This document shows positions 46,367 to 59,016 of a stretch of 64,000 nt of DNA, one piece after another. Position 1 is the stretch's first letter, and every line of letters starts with the position of its first letter. The notes beneath the pieces were generated by a model that saw only the letters and a program-made list of their open reading frames with translations, had not been told where the DNA came from and searched no databases. This DNA comes from Rhynchosporium graminicola (taxonomy: Eukaryota > Ascomycota > Leotiomycetes > Helotiales > Ploettnerulaceae), in NCBI GenBank assembly GCA_900074885.1, contig FJUW01000075.1, forward strand, positions 1 to 64,000, given 5' to 3'. A program made the position numbers and the translations under genes.

Positions 46367-46615
46367 CTTCATCCTTCATCCTCTCCTTGGGTTGCATCGC
46401 GTTGCCTCGCGTTGCGTTGCGTTGCCCGCATTTGAAACAAACACCCACAGCGAAAGCTAGATACCGAACCAACCATCCATCCAATACGAAACCAAACCAA
46501 ACACAACACAACACAACACAACACAACACAATCACTTGGATTGCAGGATACAACACAACACAACACAACCTCCACTCTCGGGATCTCGCACTCGACGTGC
46601 AACTATTCCGCAATC

Positions 46616-49600
46616 ATGGATCAACAACAGAATCAGCAGAATCAACAACAACAGCAGCAGCAGCCACCACCAGCTCAAGGCGGGTTGGGCGTGCCTGGTC
46701 TAACGGGTCGCAGATTGCACATTGCCCATCGACGAAGCCCTTCGGAGCTGACTCCATTGATGAGCATGTTCTCGAGTCCCGGTAGTGAGTCTATCCATCC
46801 TGTGATGAAAGCCCCAAGATGCGTATTTGAAGCTTCGAACTCCCATCGATCTCCATCGTTTTCCATCTGCTAATCCTTACGAAACCCGGATGCTAATCCT
46901 ATCTATCATAGTCGAGCAACTGGCCATCCAGCAACAGATCGAGCTCCTCCAACAGCAGCAACAGCAGATTCAAGCTACCCACCAGCAATATGTCAACATG
47001 GGCATGATCCCACCAACTCAACATCTAGCCACTGGCGGATACAATCCTCTGCAGCAGCAGATGCCCAACATGGCCCCGAACAATTTTCAGTTCCCCAACC
47101 AGATGCAGCAACAGCAAATGGCGGCTCCCATGGGGGCACCAACCCAACCACTCTCTCATCGTCGAAATCAATCGGCACTCCCGAACATGGGCATGGGCCC
47201 TCCTCCAGCTCCATCCTCCGGTGCGGCAGGTCCCGGATTTGGAGACTTTGGCGGACAAAACAGAGAGAATAACAACGCTGGCCGAGGTGGTCGTGGAGGT
47301 GGCCCCCCTGGTGGTGGACATCAGCGTCGTCACTCTCTGGCTTTGCCTGAGGCGAAGAAGGCAGCTGAGCTTGCCCAGCAGAAGCGAACTACATCTGGAT
47401 TCCAGTTCCCGATTCCCGGATCTGCCGGTACCGAAACAACTGATCGTGCGAACAGTCCTCCTGCGGAAGGCCAGGCACAAGCTCCTGCTCAGACCGGCAC
47501 TGGACAAAGCGGTCGTGGCAGAGGCGGCGGACATGGACGCAGTCAGAGCATGGCAGTCAATGGCCGAGGTGGTGCGGCTATGCGTGGAGGAGGTTCATTT
47601 CAGTTCCCTCCCATGCAAGCTACCCCCGATGCTGGTGCGTCGGGACAAGGCAATCAGTTTGACCGACGTGGAAGCTCTTCTGGACACAATCGACAAGGCT
47701 CCAGAAACTTCGAGGGTAACTGGAGAAACCAGCCTCAGGGACAAGCTCCTGCTCAGGATCAGCCAGGCGCGATGGGCAACTTCCAAGGCCAACAACAACA
47801 ACAACAAGGAAACTTCCAACCCGGTCACCGCAACCGTGGATCCATGAACCAATCAATCAACTCAATGAACTCGTTCCAATACCCAGGACAGCCTCAGCTC
47901 GTCCAGATGCCAGGACAGATGATGGTTCCGCAGCAGATGTTCCCAGGTCAGCAGCTGAATCCTCTACAGATCAGCCAGCTTCAAGCCCTGCAAGTTGCTC
48001 AGATGGGTGGACAGGTTGGCATTCAAGGTAACCATCACGGCGGCCCACAGCTTAATTCGCAACAACAGCAACAACAGCGCAAGACCCTATTCACTCCTTA
48101 CCTACCACAAGCCACCCTCCCAGCCCTGCTTGGTGACGGACAATTGGTTTCTGGTATCCTCAGGGTCAATAAGAAGAACAGAAGCGATGCCTATGTCACA
48201 ACTCAAGATGGCCTCCTCGATGCTGACATTTTCATTTGTGGAAGCAAGGACCGTAACAGAGCTCTGGAAGGAGATCTTGTTGCCGTCGAACTGCTTGACG
48301 TTGACGAAGTCTGGGGTCAGAAGCGCGAGAAGGAAGAGAAGAAGAAGCGCAAGGATATCACTGATACCCGTGGCGGCTCGAACCACAACAACAACAACGA
48401 TCGTTCCCACCGCGACAACTCCACCAACGGAGAAGAGCAACCCAGCACTGGCGAAGGTGGTGGACTCCGACGACGTGGCAGCTTGAGACAGCGCCCAACA
48501 CAAAAGAAGAATGATGATGTGGAAGTTGAAGGCCAGAGTCTTCTTCTTGTCGAGGAGGAGGAAGTCAATGATGAGCAGAAGCCTCTTTATGCTGGTCACA
48601 TTGTGGCAGTCGTTGAGCGGGTTGCTGGTCAGATGTTCTCTGGTACTCTCGGCCTTCTTCGTCCCAGCAGTCAAGCTACCAAGGAGAAGCAAGAGGCGGA
48701 GCGTCAAGCCCGGGATGGAAATTCTGGACGTCACCAGGAGCAGAGACAGCAGGATAAGCCAAAGATTGTTTGGTTCAAGCCAACGGAGTAAGCGCCCCTC
48801 ACTTGATTGAATTTCATAGATTCATGGCATACTTGTCCGAGTTGCCAGACGATGCTAACTTTATTGTAGTAAGCGTGTTCCGCTGATTGCCATCCCAACC
48901 GAACAAGCTCCTCGCGATTTCGTCGAAAAGCATCAAGACTATGCCGATCGCATCTTCGTTGCTTGCATCAAGAGATGGCCAATCACTTCTCTTCATCCTT
49001 TCGGAACCCTCGTTGAGCAACTTGGAAAGATGGGCGAGTTGAAGGTTGAGACAGATGCTCTTCTCAGAGACAACAACTTTGCTTCAGACGAGTTCTCTGA
49101 CGCCGTCACTCGCAGTGTCGAGTCGCTCGACGAATGGTCCATTGAGAAGGAGGATGAGGCCGATATTGCCGCCCGACGTGACTTCCGCGACGAGAAGACA
49201 TTTACAATCGACCCCAACGGAGCTAACGAGCTGGAGGATGCGATTCACGTCAAGACTGAGGCCGATGGTAAGATCGAGATCGGTATTCATATTGCGGATG
49301 TTGCCCATTTCATTAAGGCCAACTCCCTGGTTGATCGCGAAGCCAAGAAGAGGTCTACCGCAGTGTTTTTGATGAATCGCAGCTGTGCCATGCTTCCACC
49401 AAAGATCGCCTCCGAGGTTTGCTCCTTGGCACCAGGAAAGGATCGCCTTACTGTCAGTGTGGTCTTCAAGGTCAATGCCCACACTGGCATGGTCTCGGAT
49501 GAAGATACTTGGATTGGAAAGAGTATCATCAAGAGTGGTGGGAAGTTGACCTACAAGGACGTTGATGCAGTCTTGTCTGGCCATCTCGACACCAAGCTTG

Positions 49601-51133
49601 ATGGAGCTGATGTCAAGGAGATTCAGATTCTGCACGTAAGTTTGCGTCACTCCCTCAACAGAATTATACTAAACTCCTCACCCAGGCTGTTTCTCAAAAG
49701 TGGCGTGAACGTCGTCTCGGCTCTGAAGGCGAGACCATTGCTCCATTGAGACTCATCTATCAATTGGATGATGAGAACGTGCCTGTTGAACAGAACATCT
49801 TCAACTCGACTCCATCTCACGAGTTGATCGAGGAGCTCATGCACAAGGCCAATGCCTACGTTGCACAAAAGATTCTCAAGGGATTGCCAGAGAAGGCTCT
49901 TTTGCGAAGACAAGGCCCTCCCAACCCACGCCGACTCCAGACTTTCGTTGATCGCATGAACAAGATCGGTTATGAGATCGACACCACAAGCAGTGGAACT
50001 CTCCAGAACAGCTTGTTCAAGGTGGATGATACCGACATCCGCAAAGGAATGGAGACTCTTCTCGTCAAGGCCATGCACCGTGCCAAGTACTACATTGCAG
50101 GAAAGACGCCTACCCAACTTTATCCACATTACGCGTTGAACCTTCCTCTATACACTCATTTCACCAACCCATCTCGCCGATATGCGGATTTGGTTGTTCA
50201 TCGTCAGCTCGAAGCTGTTCTCTCCGAGGGCAAGATCGAGTACAACGAGGATATCGAGTCACTCATCAAGATGACCGAGGCTTGTAACATCAAGAAGGAC
50301 TCTTCCCAGAATGCTCAAGAGCAGAGTGTCCACATCGAGTCTTGCAGAATCATGGACAGAAAGCGTGAGGAGGTCGGTGGCGAACTCATCAGCGAAGGTA
50401 TCGTCCTCGCTGTCTATGACTCCGCTTTCGACATTCTCATTCCTGAATATGGTTTTGAGAAGAGGGTGCACTGCGATCAGCTTCCTTTGAAAAAGGCAGA
50501 GTTCCGCAAGAATGATCGCATCTTGGAATTGTACTGGGAGAAGGGCGTCCCATCATCTGCGTTCATCCCAGAAGATGAGCGTCCCAGAGCCGGTACATCT
50601 CAACGCATGACCAACGCCGCTGCGGCCGCAAAGCAAGCCGCCGTTGCCGAACGCGCCAAAAAGGAGCACGAAGAAGCTCAACGAAAACAGATGGAGACCG
50701 GTACCATTTCAACTGACGACGTTGACGCACTATTCGACGATGAGGATGACAATTCAGATGACCTCGCCGAGAGTGTGGCTGGTGTTTCCCTGGGAGAACG
50801 TCCAACTCAGAGTGTTCCACCTTCCCCAACCAAGAACCCTCTTACGTCGACGGGTAGCCTTCACCGTACGAGATCGGACAGTAAGGTTAATGCTATCGAG
50901 CAAGCCGAGGCCAAGCTCAGTCCCAAGGAGAAGTACTTGAAGTTCTTCACTCTCCGTGAGGAGAATGGGGAGTACATCCAGGATGTGAAAGAGATGACAA
51001 GAGTACCGGTGATCTTGAAAACAGATCTCACGAAGAGTCCTCCGTAAGTTTTTTCCTTCATATGATGTTTGATGTGTGTACTGACTTGACTAGTTGTCTC
51101 ACTATTCGCTCGTTGAACCCATATGCTCTTTGA
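46616..51133 (+). CDS. SSD1: SSD1-type RNB-domain RNA-binding protein (pseudonuclease)
   Basis: Five exons: 46616-46784, 46912-48787, 48870-49635, 49686-51043, 51094-51133; 1402 residues, all in phase. The N-terminal third is Gln/Gly/Pro-rich and disordered, with SHRRNQSALPNM and HQRRHSLALPEAKKAA, which resemble Cbk1/NDR-kinase sites (HxRRxS). Cold-shock-like domains follow (PALLGDGQLVSGILRVNKKN; AGHIVAVVERVAGQMFSGTL), then the RNB domain with DPNGANELEDAIHVK (796-810) and a C-terminal S1-like region ending in CLTIRSLNPYAL. In catalytic RNase II/Dis3 enzymes the first motif is D-x5-D-x-D-D; here it is D796, E802, E804, D805, fitting the known loss of nuclease activity in Ssd1. Ssd1 binds mRNAs of cell-wall genes and controls their translation and localisation. 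Simple-repeat-rich flanks on both sides. Confidence 0.92.
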
Positions 51134-52004
51134 GAATACCCTCTTGATTGAATTGTATGAGCGATGGCACGGGATGATCGCTTATGCTCACTCGTTTTCG
51201 GAAAAGACGGAGTCATAGGAACAGCCACTTGCACAGAAATTCGAGGGCAGCTGTATCACGCCCCGTCTCTAGCCTCCTGGTTTCAATTGCTTTTTCTTTG
51301 TTTTGATTGGAAGCCGGGGAGGAGAGGTAGCGGCCGGGGCTGAATTTGACCAAGGTTAAATGGATGACGAGTTGATGGAATGGATAATTGACGGGCGAAT
51401 ACGCTGGAGTATGAAATGGAATGTAATGCGGAGAGGAGGAGAAGAGCAGAGTTACAATAAAAGGGGGGAACGGAACAGAGCGGATAAATGAATGAGAGGC
51501 GGGAAGAGAGCTCTATGTATTTTCCTTTGCTTTAGCGTGTGCATCTATAGCGCTCATCGATCATACATTTTCCAAATATCTCATCGTGTTACTGATGTCC
51601 TCTGCCATGAGATGTGATAAGAACTGGCTTCGTGGACTGTGACAAGACTCGAGGTGAGGGTAGAGAAGAGTGAAAAGTGAGGGTTGTAGAGTCTCGACTT
51701 TGTCAAAGTCTTTTGGTGCGGAGATAAGAAGAGAGATATCTCAGCTACGCAACTTATTGATCTGTTCTATACTTGGGACTTGGGACTTGTGATCGACTTT
51801 AAGATAGAATCCAATAGCAATTGTTCAACGAGCCTTGTAAGAATATCGTTCCGACGATTGAGTTTCTTGTCTTGATATCCAGTATCTCTACTCCTACTGC
51901 AGGACAAACAAACGATCTTGATCCCTCACGAGTCACGAGGGCGGGAGGGTGTGGTTCTTGGTCTTGTTCTGGGTTACGTCCGTATGTCTGAGTCGATCTA
52001 CTAA

Positions 52005-52044
52005 ACTTGACTTGACTTGACTTGACTTGACTTGACTTGACTTG
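52005..52044. repeat. (ACTTG)8 microsatellite
   Basis: Eight perfect pentanucleotide units. Confidence 0.9.
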
Positions 52045-52198
52045 CTTTTGAGATTTTTTTTTCTGTTTTATTTTTTCTTCGATCGTTTCTGTCTTCTCTT
52101 CGATCATGGTAAGGTAGGTGGGATATAGATTGGCGCGGGTTGCTGTCGTTAGCCTAGTCTAGCTAGTCCCTCTCTCTCTCTTGTCTTCGTTTTTGTGA

Positions 52199-52199
<1 letters not shown>

Positions 52200-52235
<36 letters not shown>
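52200..52235. repeat. (GTT)12 microsatellite
   Basis: Twelve perfect GTT triplets followed by atggggg. Confidence 0.9.
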
Positions 52236-55200
52236 ATGGGGGCGGGATGTGGATTCCAGCAGAAATTCAGAATGTATTCACTCGCTCATTCATTCGCTCA
52301 CTCACTCAGACGAGATAAGAATCGGAGTGCGAATTTTTCTTGATCTTTTTTGGTGCTAATTGGAAGTGTTTTGTTGTTGAGATGTTTGGTCTTGAGATGG
52401 TGACTGTGAGAGGAGTGCGAGGGCGGGGGCGAGCGTGTCTGTTGTATAAAAAAGAAAGCAGCTATCTATCATCTTGATATCTAAGACGAGTTGGGTTGGT
52501 GTGGGCAAGAGCCTAGAGGTACCCATCGATTTGACGGCTTCAGATATAAGTACCTTGACCTGGAGGTGAATATAAGAGAGATACTGATATTAATAGCCTG
52601 GTTCATGGTATTTGAGGCTGCTTATCTGAGTCTGTTGATATATATGGTATCCTGATCTCGTTTTGCGTAGATCAATACGGGTATTTGGCTATAGCATACC
52701 GAGCTAGGAGAAGGATTATTTTGTATCGAGAGACTCTAGGGATGGTAACCCGGTTTCATGGAGTCGAGTCCTCATCTGGGGGTCTCTTGATAAAAACCTC
52801 GAAGACGGAAATTGCTGAAAATGATGGAATTCACGATTTGGCATACGAAATGAAGGGGTATGGGTACAAGGAGCAGGTTTCGAGCAGGAAGGATGTGCTG
52901 AAGTTTGCGGGATTTGTTCAAGAGATTTAGGAGATCTAGAAGGGCCGTCGAGCAGCCGTTGAGGCATGATTTTTGCTTTGCTTGATTATGGAGCGAGGAT
53001 CTGGATTTATATCTGAGGGTGAAAATCAGGAGCATATCCGTGCTTTGTCGGTGACTTGGTGGATTATGTTGCGAGCTCTGCAAGGTATTTAGAGGTTGAA
53101 AGAGGGTCTCCGAAGACGGTATTCTTTTCTTTGTGTCACATGTAAAGGTTTAAACTATCATCGTAGCTATGTGCTTTGCTCCATGGGGTGAGCAGTGAGT
53201 ATGGCAGGCGAGCAGGTTGAAAGCGGATTTATACAAAGGGAGAAGTTATCACCTAGTAATAAATGTGGCGGAGAGATATACTATTGTGTTAGTTTGAGAA
53301 ATTTAGATACTCAATCGTAGTCGCACGAGGAAGATTACCATAATCATCGCAATCCACGCTTCGGCTGCGTCTGCAAAAGATACCAGGGAAAGAAAGGAGA
53401 AGGGAGGGGGCTGGTATACAAGGGTTCTGCGGCTTGAAAGATATTATGATCTGTGAGAGAGGAAGAAAGAAGGCGGCAAACAACGTGGCTATGATTTTGG
53501 TTATCGACGCCTTGATGAGAAAGTATTTTGTAAATGAGGGGGAAAGAGTGAAAGAAATAAAAGAAAAGTATCAGAGCTCGCCTTAGGTCAAAGGACGTTT
53601 TGTCAATTTTTTGATGGAATAAAGATGAAGAGTCGTATGGAGGGGGAGTGAAGTGGAGGACTGAGAATTAAAGGTTAGAGACGCCTATTAAGTGAAAACT
53701 TGCATTTGGCGGATGGGCGAAGCGATAGTAGATCGATTGCACTAAATGTCTGATCAATGACGGTTGTAACGTGGAAGATGTAAGATTGCATATACTGAAA
53801 CTCATTGAAAGGAAAAAAATAGCGAAGAAGCAAATAGAGAGTGAGAGAAGTGAGAATAAGGTACTCACTCTCAGCAAGGGACAACATAGATATGCTCACT
53901 GATCCTCGTTGGAGAAGAAAGGCACTGAGACGGGAGGGAGACAGAAACTCAATTACCATGAAGGTAACTTGCTACACGCCTCTATCACACCTCTACGTGA
54001 CTTCTAAGAATCGTCTCGGACTTACTCAGAGCTGGCCTCTTTCTCCAGCAGGCATGCGCGTAGAAACAAATGTCGCATCGGAAACGATGTTCCCGAAACG
54101 TCAAGATGCGGATGACTACTGACTCGTCGGCTGGCTCGGCATCTGTAACTCATCAAGAGTCTGCTTCAGAAGATGAGATGATGGATAGATCGGAAGTTTT
54201 GGGATGTATGAAGATGGAAGGAAATAGGGATTGAGCGCTTTTTCAGTGCTGAGAAGCCATTGGCCGTTGGAGAGAATATATCTTGGTCGATCCTTCAGAT
54301 TGCTGGGGAGTTTTGGGGAGGTTGATGGGAAGCTTTGGAAGGATGAAAATTCGAGAGGAAATCTGGCGGTCAGATTGAAATGAAAATTGAATAAAGAAAG
54401 CAGATAGGTATGTTGCTACAGATGTGACGCAAATGGGAGAGGCGCTTGACATTTGGGCTGGGGTCGTGGTGCTTCAGAAGTAAATTTCCATTCGCAGGTC
54501 AACAATTAACTTAGAAAATTGTTTCCTCGACTGAGTTCGATCTCCTTCATCTCTTTCGGAATTAGAAAGGGAATAGTGAAAAGAAATACATGATTGCGAT
54601 TTAGGCTTGGAAGGTATTGGAAGAAAGTGGGCACGCAGGTGAGCGACATTCGACTTGGCTCATTGCAAGGACGACACACAATTGCTACTCACATAGGACT
54701 TAACTCAGTTAGCCACCACGTTGGGGACCGGATAGAGGAGGCATCCAGCCGCAGGCGAATCGTCATGCCAAAATAATCACCTCGTCTCGTCAGTAATCGC
54801 ATTTCTTTCATCTTCCTGGTTGGAAAAGAATTTCGTATGAAAAAGCATGGTTTCACTTCAGATTCTGGGGGAAGCGAAGTTGATAGATGAGAAGTATTGA
54901 CCTTAGTTTCATATGACAAGGAGCCAGAGATCGAGGAAAGAGGGATGGGGGCGGAGGGGTCACCTCGTCCGAACTTTCATGCGAAATTTGCGAATCTCGA
55001 TAAGGCGCTGGGAATGCCATACACACATCGCTCCGGAAAAATAGCAAAAGAAAGCAGGTGAGTAACCGAGCGCCACAAGATTTGGTTCGAAGACGAGGCA
55101 GCAGGGGAGCACTTTATTTGGTCCGAATCTCAATGTGCTTCCGGAATCAAGTTTACGTCTCCGACTGCGAGATGGAGAAGAAATCCCAAATTATTGGTGC

Positions 55201-56822
55201 AGCTCATTCTTTGAAGGAGACCGGAAGAAGCATGTACTGTAAGCAGGCGGCAGCGATCTTGACTGTAAAGAACAGACAAGTTGCTAGATGGCATATATTG
55301 AAGGGGGACGCCCTAGCTCTTGGATCGATACGAATTGCGATCTAGCCAGCATTGCTCGTGTGTCATTGTGTGATCGCCATGCCATCTCGAAGTCTGGCAG
55401 CACGATTGAGAATCGGCGCAAAGCAAAAGGAATGTCCTCGTGGAAAGACAGGTGGAAGATGGATGATGGTAGATGGTAGATGAGAGGATCGTAAGCTGCA
55501 ACACCAACGGTTCAGGGCCCAGACAGTCTCAAACACTTCCGAATATCTTGGCAGGTACCACGCACGGCACGTGTGCGTGTGAACGGGTATACCTGAAGAA
55601 GAAAAGTCCGGAGAAGAGAATGAAGTTGACGAATGACAAGTCTCAAACTGCTGAGAAAGACCGGGGATGTCTCGGCTTTGTTGACGGATGCAGTCTTAGC
55701 GAGGGCCGGCCCAGAAGAACCTCAAACGGCTTTGATACAGGAGAGCCCGGCGCTTGGGTAGGTCCCTGTAAAACACGCTGCGGTAGTGTGAGAACCCTGA
55801 GCTTGCCCCTGCAAAAGCCGCCAGGTACCGATTAAGCGAGATTCCAAGTGGCCGCAAGTACGCCCCCGAGAGTCAGCTTCACGCCGGAATGGCTGGCCTT
55901 GGAGGGCATTTCACGGGCTGCTGAGTCCTTACAGGCTATTGGAAAAGTAAGTTAGTTGACTTACTCGCCTTGTAAGGCACTTTTCCCAGACTCTGTATCG
56001 AATCTTCAGGGCACTTCTTCCTCTTCAGACGTGCCTCGAAATGTTTGAACAGGAACATGAACACGACCGTCCAAGGACGGACTCTCTGACTTGGGCGGCT
56101 CCACACTGACGATGGCTTCTGACAAGACTCCCCTTTCTTCCAATCCCGGGCTGGGAATACAGAGGCCCCAGCCAAACATCCCTCCTTCTCATGGCTGTCT
56201 ATTCGTCAGCCTCGAACTCGCTGATACCTCCCTCCCTGTCTTCCAATGTGACTTCATTCGCTGCCGCTATCTCCGCTCCGTAATAATGTACCTAGGTAGG
56301 TACTTTAGATGCCTGCTATCACTTCACTGGTTCATCTGCCTACCTCCCCTACCTCCCCTCCCCTACCTCCCCCAACTGCCCTGGTCCCTTCACCCCCCCC
56401 AGGGCTTGACATTTGACAGGCCCATCTGTCGGATGGCTCACGTTCCTGAAGCCAAGCTTATCTTTAAGCTTGTTACAAGCCTGCTGGATCTTCCGTCGGT
56501 CTTCGTGCATCCGGCAGGGGCCTCTTCCCCCGAACTCATAACCACACCACTTCGCTCTCGTTTGCAAAGGGAAAAAGTACCTTCTTGTCTCATTGCATTC
56601 TTCGATACCCATTCAAGCGCTGGTTTGCTTTCGTATCTCAACGACAATCGCTTCCATTCTTTTGGTTCATTACTCGCTTCAATAACTCTACTATCAACAA
56701 TAATACCACTTTAATATTCCTCCTCCTCACTCGTCGATCTGGTATCTAGTTGCAATTTGGCTCTGGCTGGTCCGAACGAACACATCTTCAACTACTATCG
56801 ATCTTCATCAATCTACTTCATA

Positions 56823-57919
56823 ATGCCTAGCATCAGAAACATCTTGAGCGCGGTGGTGGTCGGATTAGTGACATCGGTTACTGCTCTTCCAGCTGCGCAA
56901 AAGCTGTCGGTCTACGAGGCGAGGGCATTCGAGTTCGGACAATTAGCACGAAAGCATATGCTTGAGGAGAGACAAAATCCAACTACTGGACTTCCCGATG
57001 GATTGACCGATATAGACGTCCTGGAGTTGTAAGTATTTCCTTCGCCAATTCGATCGTGAATATCTTCTGACCGTTATCCAGCGCTCTCACATTAGAAAAC
57101 CTCGAGACTGCTTTCTACCAACAAGGATTCGCAAAGTTCTCTGACTCGGACTTCGCTGCTCTTGGTCTTGCGCCCGCCGAAATCACAAACTTGAAGTCCA
57201 TTCAAGGAACTGAAGCGACACACGTAACAACTCTCACCAGTGCCATCGCTGGAGCTGGAACGGTTCCCGTCGCTCCTTGCCAGTACAATTTTGCTTTCAC
57301 GGACGCGAAGGCTATGGTTGCTACTGCTGCTGTTTTGGAGAACGTTGGTGTTTCCGCGTACGTTTTTCTTCACTTGTATTGCTGTACAGAAGGAGGAACT
57401 AGACTAACAATTCCCAGATACCTTGCAGCTGCTCCTCTCATCAAGACCCCTGGAATTCTTACTGTCGCCGGCTCCATCCTCACCGTCGAAGCCAGACATC
57501 AAACATTCATCCGCACAGCTTCGAGAGTCGCTGCCATCCCATCCGCATTCGACACTCCTCTCGGCATCCGCGCCGTCTTCACTCTGGCTGCTGGTTTCAT
57601 CACCTCCTGCCCAAGTGGTTCTAACCTCGCCATCACCCCGTTCCCGACCGTCACCATGGCCGGTGGAGCTCCAGCCAGTGCCGCTGCCGGTTCCACTGTC
57701 CAGCTCCAGTCCACTGCTACTGGTGCCACTGGCTGTGCCTTCGTCAACGGTGGTCTCCCAGGTGGAGCCGCTTTCACAGCTTTCTCCAACGGCGCCTGCA
57801 CCGTTCCTCCTAACCTTGCTGGTATCACTTACGTCCACTTGACGAGCGCGACTCCAAAGGATAACACACTCACCGATGCCATCACCGTCGCCGGACCCAT
57901 GGTTATGACTATCTCGTAG
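56823..57919 (+). CDS. Secreted ferritin-like domain protein
   Basis: Three exons: 56823-57028, 57082-57357, 57418-57919; 327 residues. A signal peptide (ILSAVVVGLVTSVTALPAA) is followed by a short propeptide with EERQ. The ferritin-like domain begins ...LEFALTLENLETAFYQQGFAKFSDSDFAALG, the characteristic helix with E-N-L-E and Q-G-F, and continues with ETAFY, EATHVTTL (E/H pair) and EARHQTFIRT (E-x2-H). These Glu/His pairs are the expected di-metal ligands, although the domain in these fungal proteins (Rds1/stress-response type) often has unproven metal activity. The C-terminal third is Ala/Gly/Thr-rich with a few Cys. The two introns are canonical. It is probably extracellular or cell-wall located; role unknown. 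Confidence 0.88.
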
Positions 57920-59016
57920 ACAAATCGTTCTCATTGATCTGGGTTCGGTCGAGATTTTGGAGAGGAAAAGGGGCAGTGAGAAGACAGTAATAGAATGGAG
58001 CGAACACGAGAGTGACGAAGTGATCAATTATTTCTTGGGATATGGATACTCTCTTCGGCGAACAGTCGCAAGGATCAAAGAATGGTATTGTGGAGGCTGG
58101 GCAGATTCGAGGCCAAAAGGTGAACCTATGGTTGAGAGTGAGGAACGTTCACTTCTCTTAAGAAGAGAGAGAGAGAGAGAGAGAGAAAGAGGGACAGAGA
58201 GAACCGAGAATGAGCATAGCGTTTTGCTCTGCGACTTTTTTAATAACTTTTATATTTTATTTTGTGATATACTTCAATCCAATTCGATTCTTGATAATAA
58301 TCTTTACCTCTTTTTCTGTTTTCTTCTCTCCTTCGCAATTGTCTGATCGGGATTCCCAAAGAGTGAATATATGACTGCGGGAATTTGGAGTTGAATCCTG
58401 CAGTGGCTGGTTGGTCGGGCCTTGGATCTCCGTGCCCACGCATGCGTTGTTTGAGATCTGAGGCTGAGAAGGACCGGGACGTTCATGCGAATGGCGATTG
58501 CCGGGCCTAGGCGACAATACTCATGCCGAAGTTGTTTGAGGAACTTTTGTGTCACTTAATCAAGTATTTGGATGGTATTTGGATCCGGATCGTATTTAGG
58601 GTATGTCCTATCATTTTCGCGTAACTTCAAAATAGCCTCTTCACTGGTGTATTTAGCCCGTCTGCCTTACTGGCCACCCGAGAAAGATCTTGCTTAGGGA
58701 TGAATCAGGTCCGCTTCGGACTCAGATGCTCAGATTCACTTGCAGCGATGTAACAATCACGTGGTATCAGTGTCGGGCTCTCAATCTCCCTACAGTTGTA
58801 CTCTCATCACACACACACTCAAAAGTTAAATGCCAAAGAACCAAAGAATGAATCGACTTGGTATGAATTGTTCACGATGAGTACAAAGCGTTCCCCTCAA
58901 GACATCCTTAGGAAAAAAGCTCTCGTGACTCGCCTCGTCAGTTAACTGTACTGAACCCCACTAATGGAAACATCTCGCATGAGCACGACGAAACGTCAAA
59001 CATCAAACATGCCACC
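57920..59016. other. Intergenic, no gene seen
   Basis: Contains a (GA)n run near 58166-58187. The last 200 bases are likely the promoter of the DHODH-like gene. Confidence 0.45.

Larger units (their letters stand above)
43790..46615. other. Intergenic region with simple repeats upstream of SSD1
   Basis: No supported gene. The right half is crowded with low-complexity DNA: (TA)n at about 45190-45219, AGGTGAG-type repeats 45801-45882, CAGTA repeats near 46050-46070, CACTCACT strings near 46209 and 46347, (CTCAAC/CTCAAT)n at 46264-46308, GTTGC repeats near 46400-46425, and ACACA repeats 46498-46569. The last few hundred bases are probably promoter and 5' leader of SSD1. Confidence 0.55.
51134..56822. 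other. Long gene-free interval with microsatellites
   Basis: 5.7 kb without a convincing gene on either strand. It holds an (ACTTG)n run at 52005-52044, a (GTT)12 run at 52200-52235, CACTCACT/CATTCGCTC-type strings near 52280-52310, and polypyrimidine stretches near 56340-56400. The open frames are short and unlike proteins. The first part is SSD1 3' flank, the last part the promoter of the ferritin-like gene. Confidence 0.5.

Noticed and set aside
51134..56822. Search for hidden genes or RNAs in the long gap
   Set aside because: Only microsatellites and short frames; no tRNA boxes, signal peptides or conserved motifs seen.
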